Assembly: GCA_029202525.1 (NCBI GenBank)
Contig: CP119325.1
Span: forward strand, 2,826,001-2,890,000
Direction of reading: 5' to 3'
From: Candidatus Pseudomonas phytovorans
GTDB lineage: Bacteria; Pseudomonadota; Gammaproteobacteria; Pseudomonadales; Pseudomonadaceae
DNA: 64,000 nt
Part shown: in pieces, positions 50,437-58,300 of the stretch
Layout of the letters: each line of letters opens with the position of its first letter
How positions within the stretch are numbered: the first letter of the stretch is position 1
Program-made: the position numbers and the translations under genes
The notes under the pieces: generated by a model
What the model was told of the DNA's origin: nothing
The model's database searches: none
What the model saw: only the letters and a program-made list of their open reading frames with translations

Positions 50437-52359
50437 ATGCCCACTATTACTCTTCCCGATGGCAGTCAACGTTCGTTTGATCACGCCGTATCCGTAGCCG
50501 ACGTCGCCGCTTCCATCGGTGCCGGCCTGGCCAAGGCCACCGTCGCCGGCAAGGTCGACGGCAAACTGGTCGATGCTTGCGACCTGATCAGCCACGACGC
50601 CACCCTGCAGATCATCACCCCTAAAGATGAAGAGGGACTGGAGATCATCCGTCACTCGTGCGCCCACCTGGTCGGCCACGCCGTGAAGCAGCTGTACCCG
50701 ACCGCCAAGATGGTGATCGGCCCGGTTATCGACGAAGGCTTCTATTACGACATCGCCTACGAGCGCCCCTTCACCCCTGAAGACATGGCTGCCATCGAAA
50801 AGCGCATGATGGAGCTGATCGAGAAAGACTACGACGTGGTCAAAAAGGTGACCCCGCGCGCCGAAGTCATCGACGTGTTCACGACCCGTGGCGAAGATTA
50901 CAAACTGCGCCTGGTCGAAGACATGCCGGATGAGCAGGCCATGGGCCTGTACTACCACGAAGAATACGTCGACATGTGCCGTGGCCCGCACGTGCCGAAC
51001 ACCCGCTTCCTCAAGGCATTCAAGCTGACCAAGCTGTCCGGTGCCTACTGGCGCGGCGATGCCAAGAACGAGCAGCTGCAACGCGTGTACGGCACCGCAT
51101 GGGCCGACAAGAAGCAGCTGGCCGCTTACATCCAGCGCATCGAAGAAGCCGAAAAACGCGACCACCGCAAAATCGGCAAGCAGCTCGACCTGTTCCACCT
51201 GCAGGAAGAAGCCCCGGGCATGGTGTTCTGGCACGCCAACGGCTGGACCGTGTACCAGGTGCTCGAGCAGTACATGCGCCAGGTTCAGCGCGCCAACGGC
51301 TACCTGGAAATCAAGACCCCGCAGGTTGTCGACCGTATTCTCTGGGAGCGTTCCGGCCACTGGTCCAACTACGCCGAGAACATGTTCACCACTTCGTCGG
51401 AAAGCCGTGACTACGCGGTAAAACCGATGAACTGCCCATGCCACGTGCAGGTGTTCAACCAAGGCCTGAAAAGCTACCGCGACCTGCCGCTGCGCCTGGC
51501 CGAGTTCGGTGCCTGCCACCGTAACGAGCCGTCCGGCGCCCTGCACGGCATCATGCGCGTGCGTGGCTTTGTACAGGACGACGCGCACATCTTCTGCACC
51601 GAAGAACAGGTGAAGAAAGAAGCCGCCGATTTCATCAAGCTGACCCTGGATGTGTACAAGGACTTCGGCTTCAGCGACATCGCCATGAAGCTGTCCACCC
51701 GTCCGGCCAAGCGTGTCGGTTCCGAAGAGCTGTGGGACCGTGCCGAAGCGGCGCTGGCCGACGCCCTGAACGAATCGGGCCTTGAGTGGGAATACCAGCC
51801 AGGCGAGGGCGCCTTCTACGGCCCGAAAATCGAGTTTACCCTGCGCGACTGCCTCGGCCGTAACTGGCAGTGTGGTACCCTGCAGTACGACCCGAACCTG
51901 CCAGAACGCCTGGATGCCAGCTACATCGCCGAAGATAACAGCCGTGTGCGCCCGGTCATGCTGCACCGCGCCATCCTTGGTTCGTTCGAGCGCTTCATCG
52001 GCATGCTGATCGAGCACTACGCTGGCGTGTTCCCGGCGTGGCTCGCTCCGACCCAAGCGGTGATCATGAATATCACCGACAAACAGGCCGATTTTGCCCT
52101 TGAGGTTGAAAAATCTCTGAACGGTAGCGGTTTCCGTGCCAAGTCGGACTTGAGAAATGAGAAGATCGGCTTTAAAATCCGCGAGCATACTTTGCTCAAG
52201 GTCCCGTACCTTTTGGTTATAGGGGATCGCGAAGTCGAAACGCAAACCGTTGCAGTGCGTACTCGTGAAGGCGCAGACCTGGGCTCCATGCCCGTCGCGC
52301 AATTCGCTGAGCTGCTGACACAGACGGTTTCCCGGCGTGGTCGCCAAGAATCGGAGTAA
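50437..52359 (+). CDS. thrS: threonyl-tRNA synthetase
   Basis: A 640-residue class II synthetase with TGS domain (1-62), editing SAD domain (about 70-240; HSCAHLVGHAVKQLYP and YYHEEYVDMCRGPH carry its zinc-type residues), catalytic core (motif 2 GACHRNEPSGALHGIMRVRGF, motif 3 MLHRAILGSFERFIGMLIE) and anticodon domain. The ATG at 50437 follows AGGAGAGGAGG. Its stop overlaps an ATG, but infC more likely starts six bases later. Confidence 0.97.
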   Translation: MPTITLPDGSQRSFDHAVSVADVAASIGAGLAKATVAGKVDGKLVDACDLISHDATLQIITPKDEEGLEIIRHSCAHLVGHAVKQLYPTAKMVIGPVIDEGFYYDIAYERPFTPEDMAAIEKRMMELIEKDYDVVKKVTPRAEVIDVFTTRGEDYKLRLVEDMPDEQAMGLYYHEEYVDMCRGPHVPNTRFLKAFKLTKLSGAYWRGDAKNEQLQRVYGTAWADKKQLAAYIQRIEEAEKRDHRKIGKQLDLFHLQEEAPGMVFWHANGWTVYQVLEQYMRQVQRANGYLEIKTPQVVDRILWERSGHWSNYAENMFTTSSESRDYAVKPMNCPCHVQVFNQGLKSYRDLPLRLAEFGACHRNEPSGALHGIMRVRGFVQDDAHIFCTEEQVKKEAADFIKLTLDVYKDFGFSDIAMKLSTRPAKRVGSEELWDRAEAALADALNESGLEWEYQPGEGAFYGPKIEFTLRDCLGRNWQCGTLQYDPNLPERLDASYIAEDNSRVRPVMLHRAILGSFERFIGMLIEHYAGVFPAWLAPTQAVIMNITDKQADFALEVEKSLNGSGFRAKSDLRNEKIGFKIREHTLLKVPYLLVIGDREVETQTVAVRTREGADLGSMPVAQFAELLTQTVSRRGRQESE

Positions 52360-52364
52360 TGACT

Positions 52365-52910
52365 ATTAAGCGTGAAATGAGAAACGATAAGCGTGCTGTA
52401 CCGAAGGCCCCGATCAACGAGAATATCTCGGCCCGCGAGGTTCGGTTAATTGGCGCAGACGGCGAGCAGGTTGGCATCGTCTCGATTGATGAAGCGCTGC
52501 GTATCGCTGATGAAGCGAAGCTGGATCTGGTAGAAATCTCTGCAGACGCGTTACCGCCTGTCTGCAAGGTCATGGACTACGGCAAGCACATCTTCGAAAA
52601 GAAGAAGCAGGCCAACGAAGCCAAGAAAAACCAGAAGATCATCCAGATCAAAGAAATCAAGTTTCGTCCAGGGACGGAGGATGGGGATTATCAGGTAAAA
52701 CTACGCAACCTGATACGTTTCCTTAGTGATGGGGACAAGGCCAAGATCTCTCTGAGATTCCGTGGTCGTGAGATGGCCCACCAGGAGCTGGGCATGGAGC
52801 TGTTGAAGCGGGTTGAAAACGACCTGATTGAATACGGCACCGTTGAGCAGCATCCTAAGATGGAAGGACGCCAGCTTATGATGGTCATCGCCCCCAAGAA
52901 AAAGAAGTAA
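52365..52910 (+). CDS. infC: translation initiation factor IF-3 (AUU start)
   Basis: A 181-residue IF-3 with N-domain, basic linker (KKKQANEAKKNQK) and C-domain (KEIKFRPGTEDGDYQVKLRNLIRFL, FRGREMAHQELGMELL). I chose the ATT at 52365: the Shine-Dalgarno GGAG (52353-52356) is eight bases from it but only two from the ATG at 52359. AUU is the known rare start of infC, by which IF-3 represses its own synthesis because it rejects non-canonical starts. It gives M-KREMRNDKR, matching the family. Confidence 0.93.
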   Translation: MKREMRNDKRAVPKAPINENISAREVRLIGADGEQVGIVSIDEALRIADEAKLDLVEISADALPPVCKVMDYGKHIFEKKKQANEAKKNQKIIQIKEIKFRPGTEDGDYQVKLRNLIRFLSDGDKAKISLRFRGREMAHQELGMELLKRVENDLIEYGTVEQHPKMEGRQLMMVIAPKKKK

Positions 52911-52970
52911 TCTCCCGGGCACGGCAGGCCTGATGATTATGTGTAATTTTAACGAATGCGGAGTTCCAAC

Positions 52971-53165
52971 ATGCCAAAAATGAAAACCAAAAGCGGTGCT
53001 GCGAAGCGCTTCCTGAAGACAGCTTCGGGCTTCAAGCACAAGCACGCTTTCAAGAGCCACATCCTGACCAAAATGTCGACCAAGCGTAAGCGTCAACTGC
53101 GTGGTAGCAGCTTGCTGCACCCGTCCGACGTGGCGAAAGTCGCGCGCATGCTGCGCGTTCGTTAA
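52971..53165 (+). CDS. rpmI: 50S ribosomal protein L35
   Basis: A 64-residue L35: PKMKTKSGAAKRFLKTASGFKH and the basic RGSSLLHPSD are family hallmarks. GCGGAG is nine bases upstream. It lies between infC and rplT as in most bacteria and belongs to the L20-autoregulated part of the operon. Confidence 0.97.
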   Translation: MPKMKTKSGAAKRFLKTASGFKHKHAFKSHILTKMSTKRKRQLRGSSLLHPSDVAKVARMLRVR

Positions 53166-53192
53166 TTCTGGTTAAGATAGAGGAAGTTACTC

Positions 53193-53549
53193 ATGGCTCG
53201 TGTTAAGCGCGGCGTTATCGCTCGTAAGCGTCACAAAAAAATTCTGAAACTGGCTAAAGGTTACTACGGTGCACGCTCGCGCGTATTCCGCGTAGCCAAG
53301 CAAGCGGTCATCAAGGCAGGCCAATACGCCTACCGCGACCGTCGCCAGAAGAAGCGTCAGTTCCGCGCACTGTGGATCGCTCGTATCAACGCCGGTGCCC
53401 GCGTTAACGGTCTGTCCTACAGCCGTTTCATCGCTGGTCTGAAAAAGGCTTCGATCGAAATCGACCGTAAGGTTCTGGCTGATCTGGCAGTGAACGAAAA
53501 AGCGGCGTTTGCTGCGATTGTCGAGAAAGCTAAAGCCGTTCTGGCTTAA
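53193..53549 (+). CDS. rplT: 50S ribosomal protein L20
   Basis: A 118-residue L20, very basic N-terminal helix (ARVKRGVIARKRHKKILKLAKGYYGARS) and conserved RQKKRQFRALWIARINA. L20 is an early assembly protein and autoregulates infC-rpmI-rplT translation in E. coli. A terminator pair follows before pheS. Confidence 0.97.
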   Translation: MARVKRGVIARKRHKKILKLAKGYYGARSRVFRVAKQAVIKAGQYAYRDRRQKKRQFRALWIARINAGARVNGLSYSRFIAGLKKASIEIDRKVLADLAVNEKAAFAAIVEKAKAVLA

Positions 53550-53565
53550 GTACCCGCGACAATCA

Positions 53566-53640
53566 CCCGGCGGCGCTAGCGCCGTCGGGCATTGAACGTC
53601 ATCGATAGGGGAAGAGCCTTCAAAGCTCTTCCCCTATTTT
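53566..53640 (+). terminator. tandem hairpins between rplT and pheS
   Basis: A first hairpin (53566-53589, CCCGGCGGCGC/GCGCCGTCGGG) is followed by a perfect 12-bp stem (53606-53617 with 53625-53636) and TTTT. The second is a typical Rho-independent terminator. I see no Phe-rich leader peptide, so this does not look like the E. coli pheM attenuator. Confidence 0.85.
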
Positions 53641-53658
53641 CGTATCTGGAGTCTGTAC

Positions 53659-54675
53659 ATGGAAAACCTGGATGCGCTGGTCTCCCAAGCCCTAGAGGCC
53701 GTGGAACGCGCTGAAGACATCAATGCCCTGGAACAGATCCGGGTTAATTATCTCGGCAAGAAGGGCGAACTGACCCAGGTGATGAAGACCCTGGGCAACC
53801 TGCCAGCCGAAGAGCGGCCGAAAGTCGGCGCGCTGATCAACGACGCCAAAGAGCGCGTCACCGTTGTGCTCAATGCCCGCAAGGCCGCCTTTGAAGAAGC
53901 CGAGCTCAGCGCTCGCCTGGCTGCCGAATGCATTGACGTCACCCTGCCAGGCCGCGGCCAGGCCACCGGTGGCCTGCACCCGATCACCCGTACACTCGAG
54001 CGCATCGAGCAGTTCTTCACTCACATCGGCTACGGCATTGCCGAAGGCCCAGAGGTTGAAGACGACTACCACAACTTCGAAGCGCTCAACATCCCCGGCC
54101 ACCACCCGGCCCGGGCGATGCACGACACCTTCTACTTCAATGCCAACATGCTGCTGCGTACCCACACCTCGCCGGTGCAGGTGCGGACCATGGAGTCGAC
54201 TCAGCCGCCGATCCGCATTGTCTGCCCGGGCCGCGTTTATCGCTGCGACTCGGATATCACCCACTCGCCGATGTTCCACCAGGTCGAAGGCCTGCTGATC
54301 GATCGCGATATCAACTTCGCCGACCTCAAGGGCACCATCGAAGAATTCCTGCGCGTATTCTTCGAAAAAGAACTGGCGGTGCGTTTCCGTCCATCGTTCT
54401 TCCCCTTCACCGAGCCGTCCGCCGAAGTCGACATCCAGTGCGTGATGTGTTCCGGCAATGGCTGCCGCGTGTGCAAGCAAACCGGCTGGCTCGAAGTGAT
54501 GGGCTGCGGCATGGTGCACCCGAGCGTGCTGCGCATGTCTGGCATCGACCCTGAAGAGTTCCAGGGCTTTGCTTTCGGCATGGGTGCCGAGCGCCTGGCC
54601 ATGCTGCGCTATGGCGTCAACGATTTGCGTCTGTTCTTCGACAACGACCTGCGCTTCCTCGCGCAATTCCGCTAG
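53659..54675 (+). CDS. pheS: phenylalanyl-tRNA synthetase alpha subunit
   Basis: A 338-residue class II catalytic subunit: N-terminal coiled-coil (about 1-85), then the core with FFTHIGYGIAEGPEVEDDYHNFEALN and motif 2, and FRPSFFPFTEPSAEVDIQC near the active site. It forms an alpha2-beta2 enzyme with PheT, encoded 33 bases downstream. Confidence 0.97.
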   Translation: MENLDALVSQALEAVERAEDINALEQIRVNYLGKKGELTQVMKTLGNLPAEERPKVGALINDAKERVTVVLNARKAAFEEAELSARLAAECIDVTLPGRGQATGGLHPITRTLERIEQFFTHIGYGIAEGPEVEDDYHNFEALNIPGHHPARAMHDTFYFNANMLLRTHTSPVQVRTMESTQPPIRIVCPGRVYRCDSDITHSPMFHQVEGLLIDRDINFADLKGTIEEFLRVFFEKELAVRFRPSFFPFTEPSAEVDIQCVMCSGNGCRVCKQTGWLEVMGCGMVHPSVLRMSGIDPEEFQGFAFGMGAERLAMLRYGVNDLRLFFDNDLRFLAQFR

Positions 54676-54708
54676 GTCAATGCCCGACGCAACTTCTAGG
54701 AGAACAGC

Positions 54709-57090
54709 ATGAAATTCAGTGAACAGTGGCTGCGCGGTTGGGTAAACCCGCAAGTCTCCCGTGACGAACTGGTCGCCCGCCTGTCCATGGCCGGCCTCGA
54801 AGTCGACAGCGTTACCCCCGCTGCCGGCCAGTTCAGCGGCATTGTCGTGGGCGAAATCCTCGCCACCGAACAACACCCGGACGCCGACAAGCTGCGCGTG
54901 TGCCAGGTAACCAACGGCCAGGAAACCTTCCAGGTCGTGTGCGGCGCGCCTAACGCCCGCCCAGGCATCAAGATTCCGTTCGCCATGATCGGCGCCGAGC
55001 TGTCTGGCGACTTCAAGATCAAAAAGGCCAAGCTGCGCGGCGTCGAATCCTTCGGCATGCTGTGTTCGGCAGCCGAGCTGGAAATCAGCGAAGAAAATGA
55101 CGGCCTGCTGGAACTGGCTGTCGATGCCCCGGTTGGCGAGAACATTCGCACCTACCTGAGCCTGGACGACGCCAGCATCGAAATCGGCCTTACGCCGAAC
55201 CGCGGTGACTGCCTGTCCATCGCCGGCCTGGCCCGCGACGTCAGCGCCCTGTACGACACCCCGGTCACCCGCCCGGTAGTGCCAGCCGTACAGCCAGCCC
55301 ACGACGAAGTGCGCTCGGTCGAAGTCAGCGCCCCGGCTGCCTGCCCACGCTACCTGGGCCGCGTTATCCGTAACGTCGACCTGAGCAAGCCGACCCCGCT
55401 GTGGATGGTCGAGCGCCTGCGCCGCAGCGACGTGCGCAGCATCGACGCCGCCGTCGACATCACCAACTACGTGATGCTCGAGCTCGGCCAGCCGATGCAC
55501 GCCTTCGACCTGGCAGAAATCAACGGCGGCATCCGCGTACGCATGGCCGAAGAGGGCGAAAAACTCGTCCTGCTCGACGGCCAGGAAGTTGCCCTGCGCG
55601 CCGACACCCTGGTGATCGCCGACCACACCCGCGCCCTGGCCATCGCCGGCGTCATGGGTGGCGAGCACAGCGGTGTAAACACCGAAAAAACCCGCGACCT
55701 GTTCCTGGAAAGCGCCTTCTTCGAGCCGATTTCCGTTGCCGGTAAAGCCCGTTCCTACGGCCTGCACACCGATGCCTCGCACCGCTACGAGCGCGGCGTC
55801 GATTCGCAGCTGGCCCGCGAAGCCATGGAACGCGCCACCCAGCTGCTGCTGGACATCGTCGGCGGCGAAGCCGGCCCGATCGTCGAAGCCGTCAGCGAAC
55901 AGCACCTGCCGCAAGTGGCCCCGGTCACCCTGCGCGCCGAACGCATCACCCAGATGCTCGGCATGGAAATGGACCCAGCCCAGGTCGAGCAGCTGCTCAA
56001 CGCCCTGGAACTGACCACGGCCAAAGGCGCGGAAGGGGAGTGGACCGTTACCGTTCCAAGCCACCGCTTCGACATCAGCCTGGAAGTGGACCTGATCGAA
56101 GAACTGGCCCGCCTGTACGGCTACAACAATCTGCCGGTTCGCTACCCGCAAGCCCGCCTGGCCCCACAGGGCAAGCCGGAAACCCGCGGTGACCTGCCGA
56201 ACCTGCGCCGCCTGCTGGTTGCCCGCGGCTACCAGGAAGCCATCACCTACAGCTTCATCGACCCGAAACTGTTCGAACTGTTCAGCCCGGGCGTAGAGCC
56301 GCTGCTGCTGGCCAACCCCATCTCCAGCGACATGGCCGCCATGCGTGCCTCGCTGTGGCCGGGCCTGGTCAAAGCCCTGCAGCACAATCTGAACCGCCAG
56401 CAAGACCGCGTTCGCCTGTTCGAAAGCGGCCTGCGCTTCGTTGGCCAGCTGGGTGACCTGCAGCAGCAGCCAATGATCGCCGGCGTTATCACCGGCAGCC
56501 GCCTGCCAGAAGGCTGGGCCAACGGCCGCGACGGCGTCGACTTCTTCGACGTCAAAGCCGATGTGGAAGCCCTGCTGGGCTACTCCGGCGCCCTGAGCGA
56601 CTTCACCTTCAGCGCCGGCAAACACCCAGCCCTGCACCCAGGCCAGACCGCCGCCATCGAGCGCGACGGCAAACTGGTCGGCTACCTCGGCGCCATCCAC
56701 CCAGAGCTGGCCAAAGCCCTGGGCCTGGATCGCCCGGTGTTCCTGTTCGAGCTGGTATTGGGCGACGTGGTCGAAGGCCGCCTGCCGAAATTCAGCGAGC
56801 TGTCCAAGTTCCCGGAAACCCGTCGCGACCTGGCTTTGATTGCAGGACGTGATGTTGCTTCTAGCGCGGTGCTTGAATTAATTCGTGACAATGCAGGCGA
56901 ATGGCTCACAGACCTCAGGCTGTTTGATGTCTACCAAGGTAAAGGCATTGATCCTGATAGAAAAAGCCTTGCCGTCGGCTTGACCTGGCAGCATCCATCG
57001 CGCACTCTTAACGACGATGAGGTGAACACTACCCTGCAAAACATCCTCACCTCGCTCGAACAAAGGTTGAACACCACGTTAAGGAAATAA
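54709..57090 (+). CDS. pheT: phenylalanyl-tRNA synthetase beta subunit
   Basis: A 793-residue beta subunit with the usual order: N-terminal tRNA-binding OB domain (about 40-150), B3/B4 editing domain (about 215-375, GRVIRNVDLSKPTPLWMVERL), B5 domain, class II-like core and C-terminal ferredoxin-fold anticodon domain (FSELSKFPETRRDLALI). Full length. It ends five bases before ihfA. Confidence 0.97.
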   Translation: MKFSEQWLRGWVNPQVSRDELVARLSMAGLEVDSVTPAAGQFSGIVVGEILATEQHPDADKLRVCQVTNGQETFQVVCGAPNARPGIKIPFAMIGAELSGDFKIKKAKLRGVESFGMLCSAAELEISEENDGLLELAVDAPVGENIRTYLSLDDASIEIGLTPNRGDCLSIAGLARDVSALYDTPVTRPVVPAVQPAHDEVRSVEVSAPAACPRYLGRVIRNVDLSKPTPLWMVERLRRSDVRSIDAAVDITNYVMLELGQPMHAFDLAEINGGIRVRMAEEGEKLVLLDGQEVALRADTLVIADHTRALAIAGVMGGEHSGVNTEKTRDLFLESAFFEPISVAGKARSYGLHTDASHRYERGVDSQLAREAMERATQLLLDIVGGEAGPIVEAVSEQHLPQVAPVTLRAERITQMLGMEMDPAQVEQLLNALELTTAKGAEGEWTVTVPSHRFDISLEVDLIEELARLYGYNNLPVRYPQARLAPQGKPETRGDLPNLRRLLVARGYQEAITYSFIDPKLFELFSPGVEPLLLANPISSDMAAMRASLWPGLVKALQHNLNRQQDRVRLFESGLRFVGQLGDLQQQPMIAGVITGSRLPEGWANGRDGVDFFDVKADVEALLGYSGALSDFTFSAGKHPALHPGQTAAIERDGKLVGYLGAIHPELAKALGLDRPVFLFELVLGDVVEGRLPKFSELSKFPETRRDLALIAGRDVASSAVLELIRDNAGEWLTDLRLFDVYQGKGIDPDRKSLAVGLTWQHPSRTLNDDEVNTTLQNILTSLEQRLNTTLRK

Positions 57091-57094
57091 CGGC

Positions 57095-57397
57095 ATGGGT
57101 GCTCTGACGAAAGCTGAGATGGCCGAAAGGCTGTACGAGGAGCTGGGGCTTAACAAGCGTGAGGCCAAGGAGCTGGTCGAGCTGTTTTTCGAAGAAATTC
57201 GGCACGCACTTGAAGAGAACGAGCAGGTCAAGCTGTCCGGTTTCGGCAACTTCGACCTTCGCGACAAACGCCAGCGGCCGGGCCGCAACCCCAAAACAGG
57301 GGAAGAGATCCCGATCACTGCACGGCGCGTCGTCACCTTTCGTCCAGGGCAGAAGTTGAAGGCCCGGGTTGAGGCCTATGCTGGAAGCAAGCCATAA
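57095..57397 (+). CDS. ihfA: integration host factor alpha subunit
   Basis: A 100-residue HU/IHF-family protein with the DNA-bending arm KRQRPGRNPKTGEEIPI carrying the intercalating Pro. Located after pheT as in gammaproteobacteria, which distinguishes IHF-alpha from HU and IHF-beta. Its 3' end overlaps the next gene by 20 bases. Confidence 0.97.
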   Translation: MGALTKAEMAERLYEELGLNKREAKELVELFFEEIRHALEENEQVKLSGFGNFDLRDKRQRPGRNPKTGEEIPITARRVVTFRPGQKLKARVEAYAGSKP

Positions 57398-57734
57398 CGA
57401 CGAACTGCCCCCCATACCGGGCAAACGCTACTTCACCATTGGTGAAGTGAGCGAGTTGTGTGCCGTTAAGCCACACGTGCTGCGGTATTGGGAGCAGGAG
57501 TTCGACCAGCTTAACCCTGTGAAGCGGCGGGGGAATCGGCGGTATTATCAGCGGCAAGACGTGCTGATGATTCGCCAGATTCGTGCGCTGCTGTATGAGC
57601 AGGGGTTCACCATTGGCGGGGCTCGGTTGCGGCTTTCCAGTGATGAGGCTAAGGATGAATCTAGCCAGTACAAGCAGCTGATTCGGCAGATGATTGTTGA
57701 GTTGGAGGATGTGCTGGTGGTGTTGAAGAAGTGA
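57378..57734 (+). CDS. MerR-family transcriptional regulator
   Basis: A 118-residue MerR-family protein: FTIGEVSELCAVKPHVLRYWEQEF is the helix-turn-helix and GNRRYYQRQDVLMI the wing, followed by a short coiled coil (SQYKQLIRQMIVELEDVLVVLKK). It has no C-terminal metal or drug domain. It overlaps the end of ihfA by 20 bases, a conserved pairing in Pseudomonas. Target unknown. Confidence 0.92.
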   Translation: MLEASHNDELPPIPGKRYFTIGEVSELCAVKPHVLRYWEQEFDQLNPVKRRGNRRYYQRQDVLMIRQIRALLYEQGFTIGGARLRLSSDEAKDESSQYKQLIRQMIVELEDVLVVLKK

Positions 57735-57777
57735 GCCTGGGTTTTTCTGATGAGTGGGAAATTTTTTGAGAAAAAGC

Positions 57778-57806
57778 TTCCATTTATCAGGGGGTTAGGG
57801 TAAATT
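57778..57806 (+). promoter_or_regulatory. possible tRNA-Pro promoter
   Basis: TAAATT at 57801-57806 with a weak TTCCAT at 57778-57783, 17 bases apart. It ends 44 bases before the tRNA and is the only plausible sigma70 site between the MerR-like gene and the tRNA. Confidence 0.4.
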
Positions 57807-57850
57807 CTTCAACGTTCTCGGCAACATTGAGAACATGCTTCAAGCCCAGT

Positions 57851-57927
57851 CGGGGCGTAGCGCAGCCCGGTAGCGCACTTGCATGGGGTGCAAGGGGTCG
57901 AGTGTTCGAATCACTCCGTCCCGACCA
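57851..57927 (+). tRNA. tRNA-Pro (GGG)
   Basis: A 77-base cloverleaf: acceptor CGGGGCG/CGTCCCG followed by encoded ACCA, anticodon stem CTTGC/GCAAG, loop ATGGGGT with anticodon GGG (57885-57887), T-arm GTGTTCGAATCAC. It marks the border between core sequence and an AT-rich accessory region, and is a plausible island attachment site. Confidence 0.95.
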
Positions 57928-57939
57928 TTATTTGAGAAA

Positions 57940-57969
57940 AACCACCATTAATTTGGTGGTTTTTTTTTG
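57940..57969. terminator. tRNA-Pro terminator, also encoding the tail of the next gene
   Basis: AACCACC and GGTGGTT form the stem around ATTAATTT, followed by a run of nine T. The leftward winged-helix gene ends inside it: its last residues (KKKPPN) and stop codon are read from the terminator on the other strand. Confidence 0.85.
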
Positions 57970-58232
57970 CTCTCGATAATAGAGTCGGGCGATTGTTGTT
58001 CTTCGGGTTCGCTTGCTAATTTAAAAGTCTTCGTCTTGCCGGCGGTAAATATCATCACGTCCCCGCTGTTGGCCAGGTGTTGAAGACTGCAGAGCACCTG
58101 GGTTTTGGTAAGCTTAGATTTATTTATCAGCTCAGTTAGCTTGTATTCTCGACCATTAGCCAGGATATGTCGCACTTTGACGATATCCTCTGACCTGGGT
58201 GGGAGTAGGTTGAAATGGTCAATCTTAATCAT
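57948..58232 (-). CDS. small winged-helix protein beside the methyltransferase
   Basis: A 94-residue protein predicted to be mostly a winged helix: YKLTELINKSKLTKTQVLCSLQHLANSGDVMIF (about 30-62) is a clear helix-turn-helix and wing pattern. It is divergent from the cytosine methyltransferase with only 68 bases between the starts, where a TGGT-N2-TATA-N2-ACCA symmetrical site is present. A controller role for the adjacent restriction-modification genes is likely by position, but it does not resemble the usual XRE-type C-proteins. Base composition is AT-rich. The C-terminus runs into the tRNA terminator. GGAAG precedes the ATG. Confidence 0.65.
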   Translation of the reverse strand: MIKIDHFNLLPPRSEDIVKVRHILANGREYKLTELINKSKLTKTQVLCSLQHLANSGDVMIFTAGKTKTFKLASEPEEQQSPDSIIESKKKPPN

Positions 58233-58254
58233 CTTGCTTCCAATGATTTACAGT

Positions 58255-58270
58255 TGGTGCTATATTACCA
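58255..58270. promoter_or_regulatory. symmetrical site in the divergent region of the R-M-like genes
   Basis: TGGTGCTATATTACCA has TGGT...ACCA arms and a central TATA, 12 of 16 positions symmetric. It lies between the winged-helix gene and the methyltransferase gene and may overlap the -10 box of one or both. Binding by the winged-helix protein is speculative. Confidence 0.4.
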
Positions 58271-58300
58271 TGTTTATTCAGTGGCGTTAGCGGCGGTCTA

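Noticed and set aside
50383..52347. A 654-codon minus-strand frame over thrS
   Set aside because: Antisense shadow of thrS; low-complexity Val/His/Gln-rich translation without domain motifs.
53550..53658. pheM-like attenuator leader before pheS
   Set aside because: Hairpins are present but no short frame with clustered Phe codons is seen, so I call them terminators.
53692..56700. A 1002-codon open frame on the minus strand over pheS and pheT
   Set aside because: It is antisense to two complete, well-conserved synthetase genes; long antisense frames are expected in GC-rich Pseudomonas DNA.
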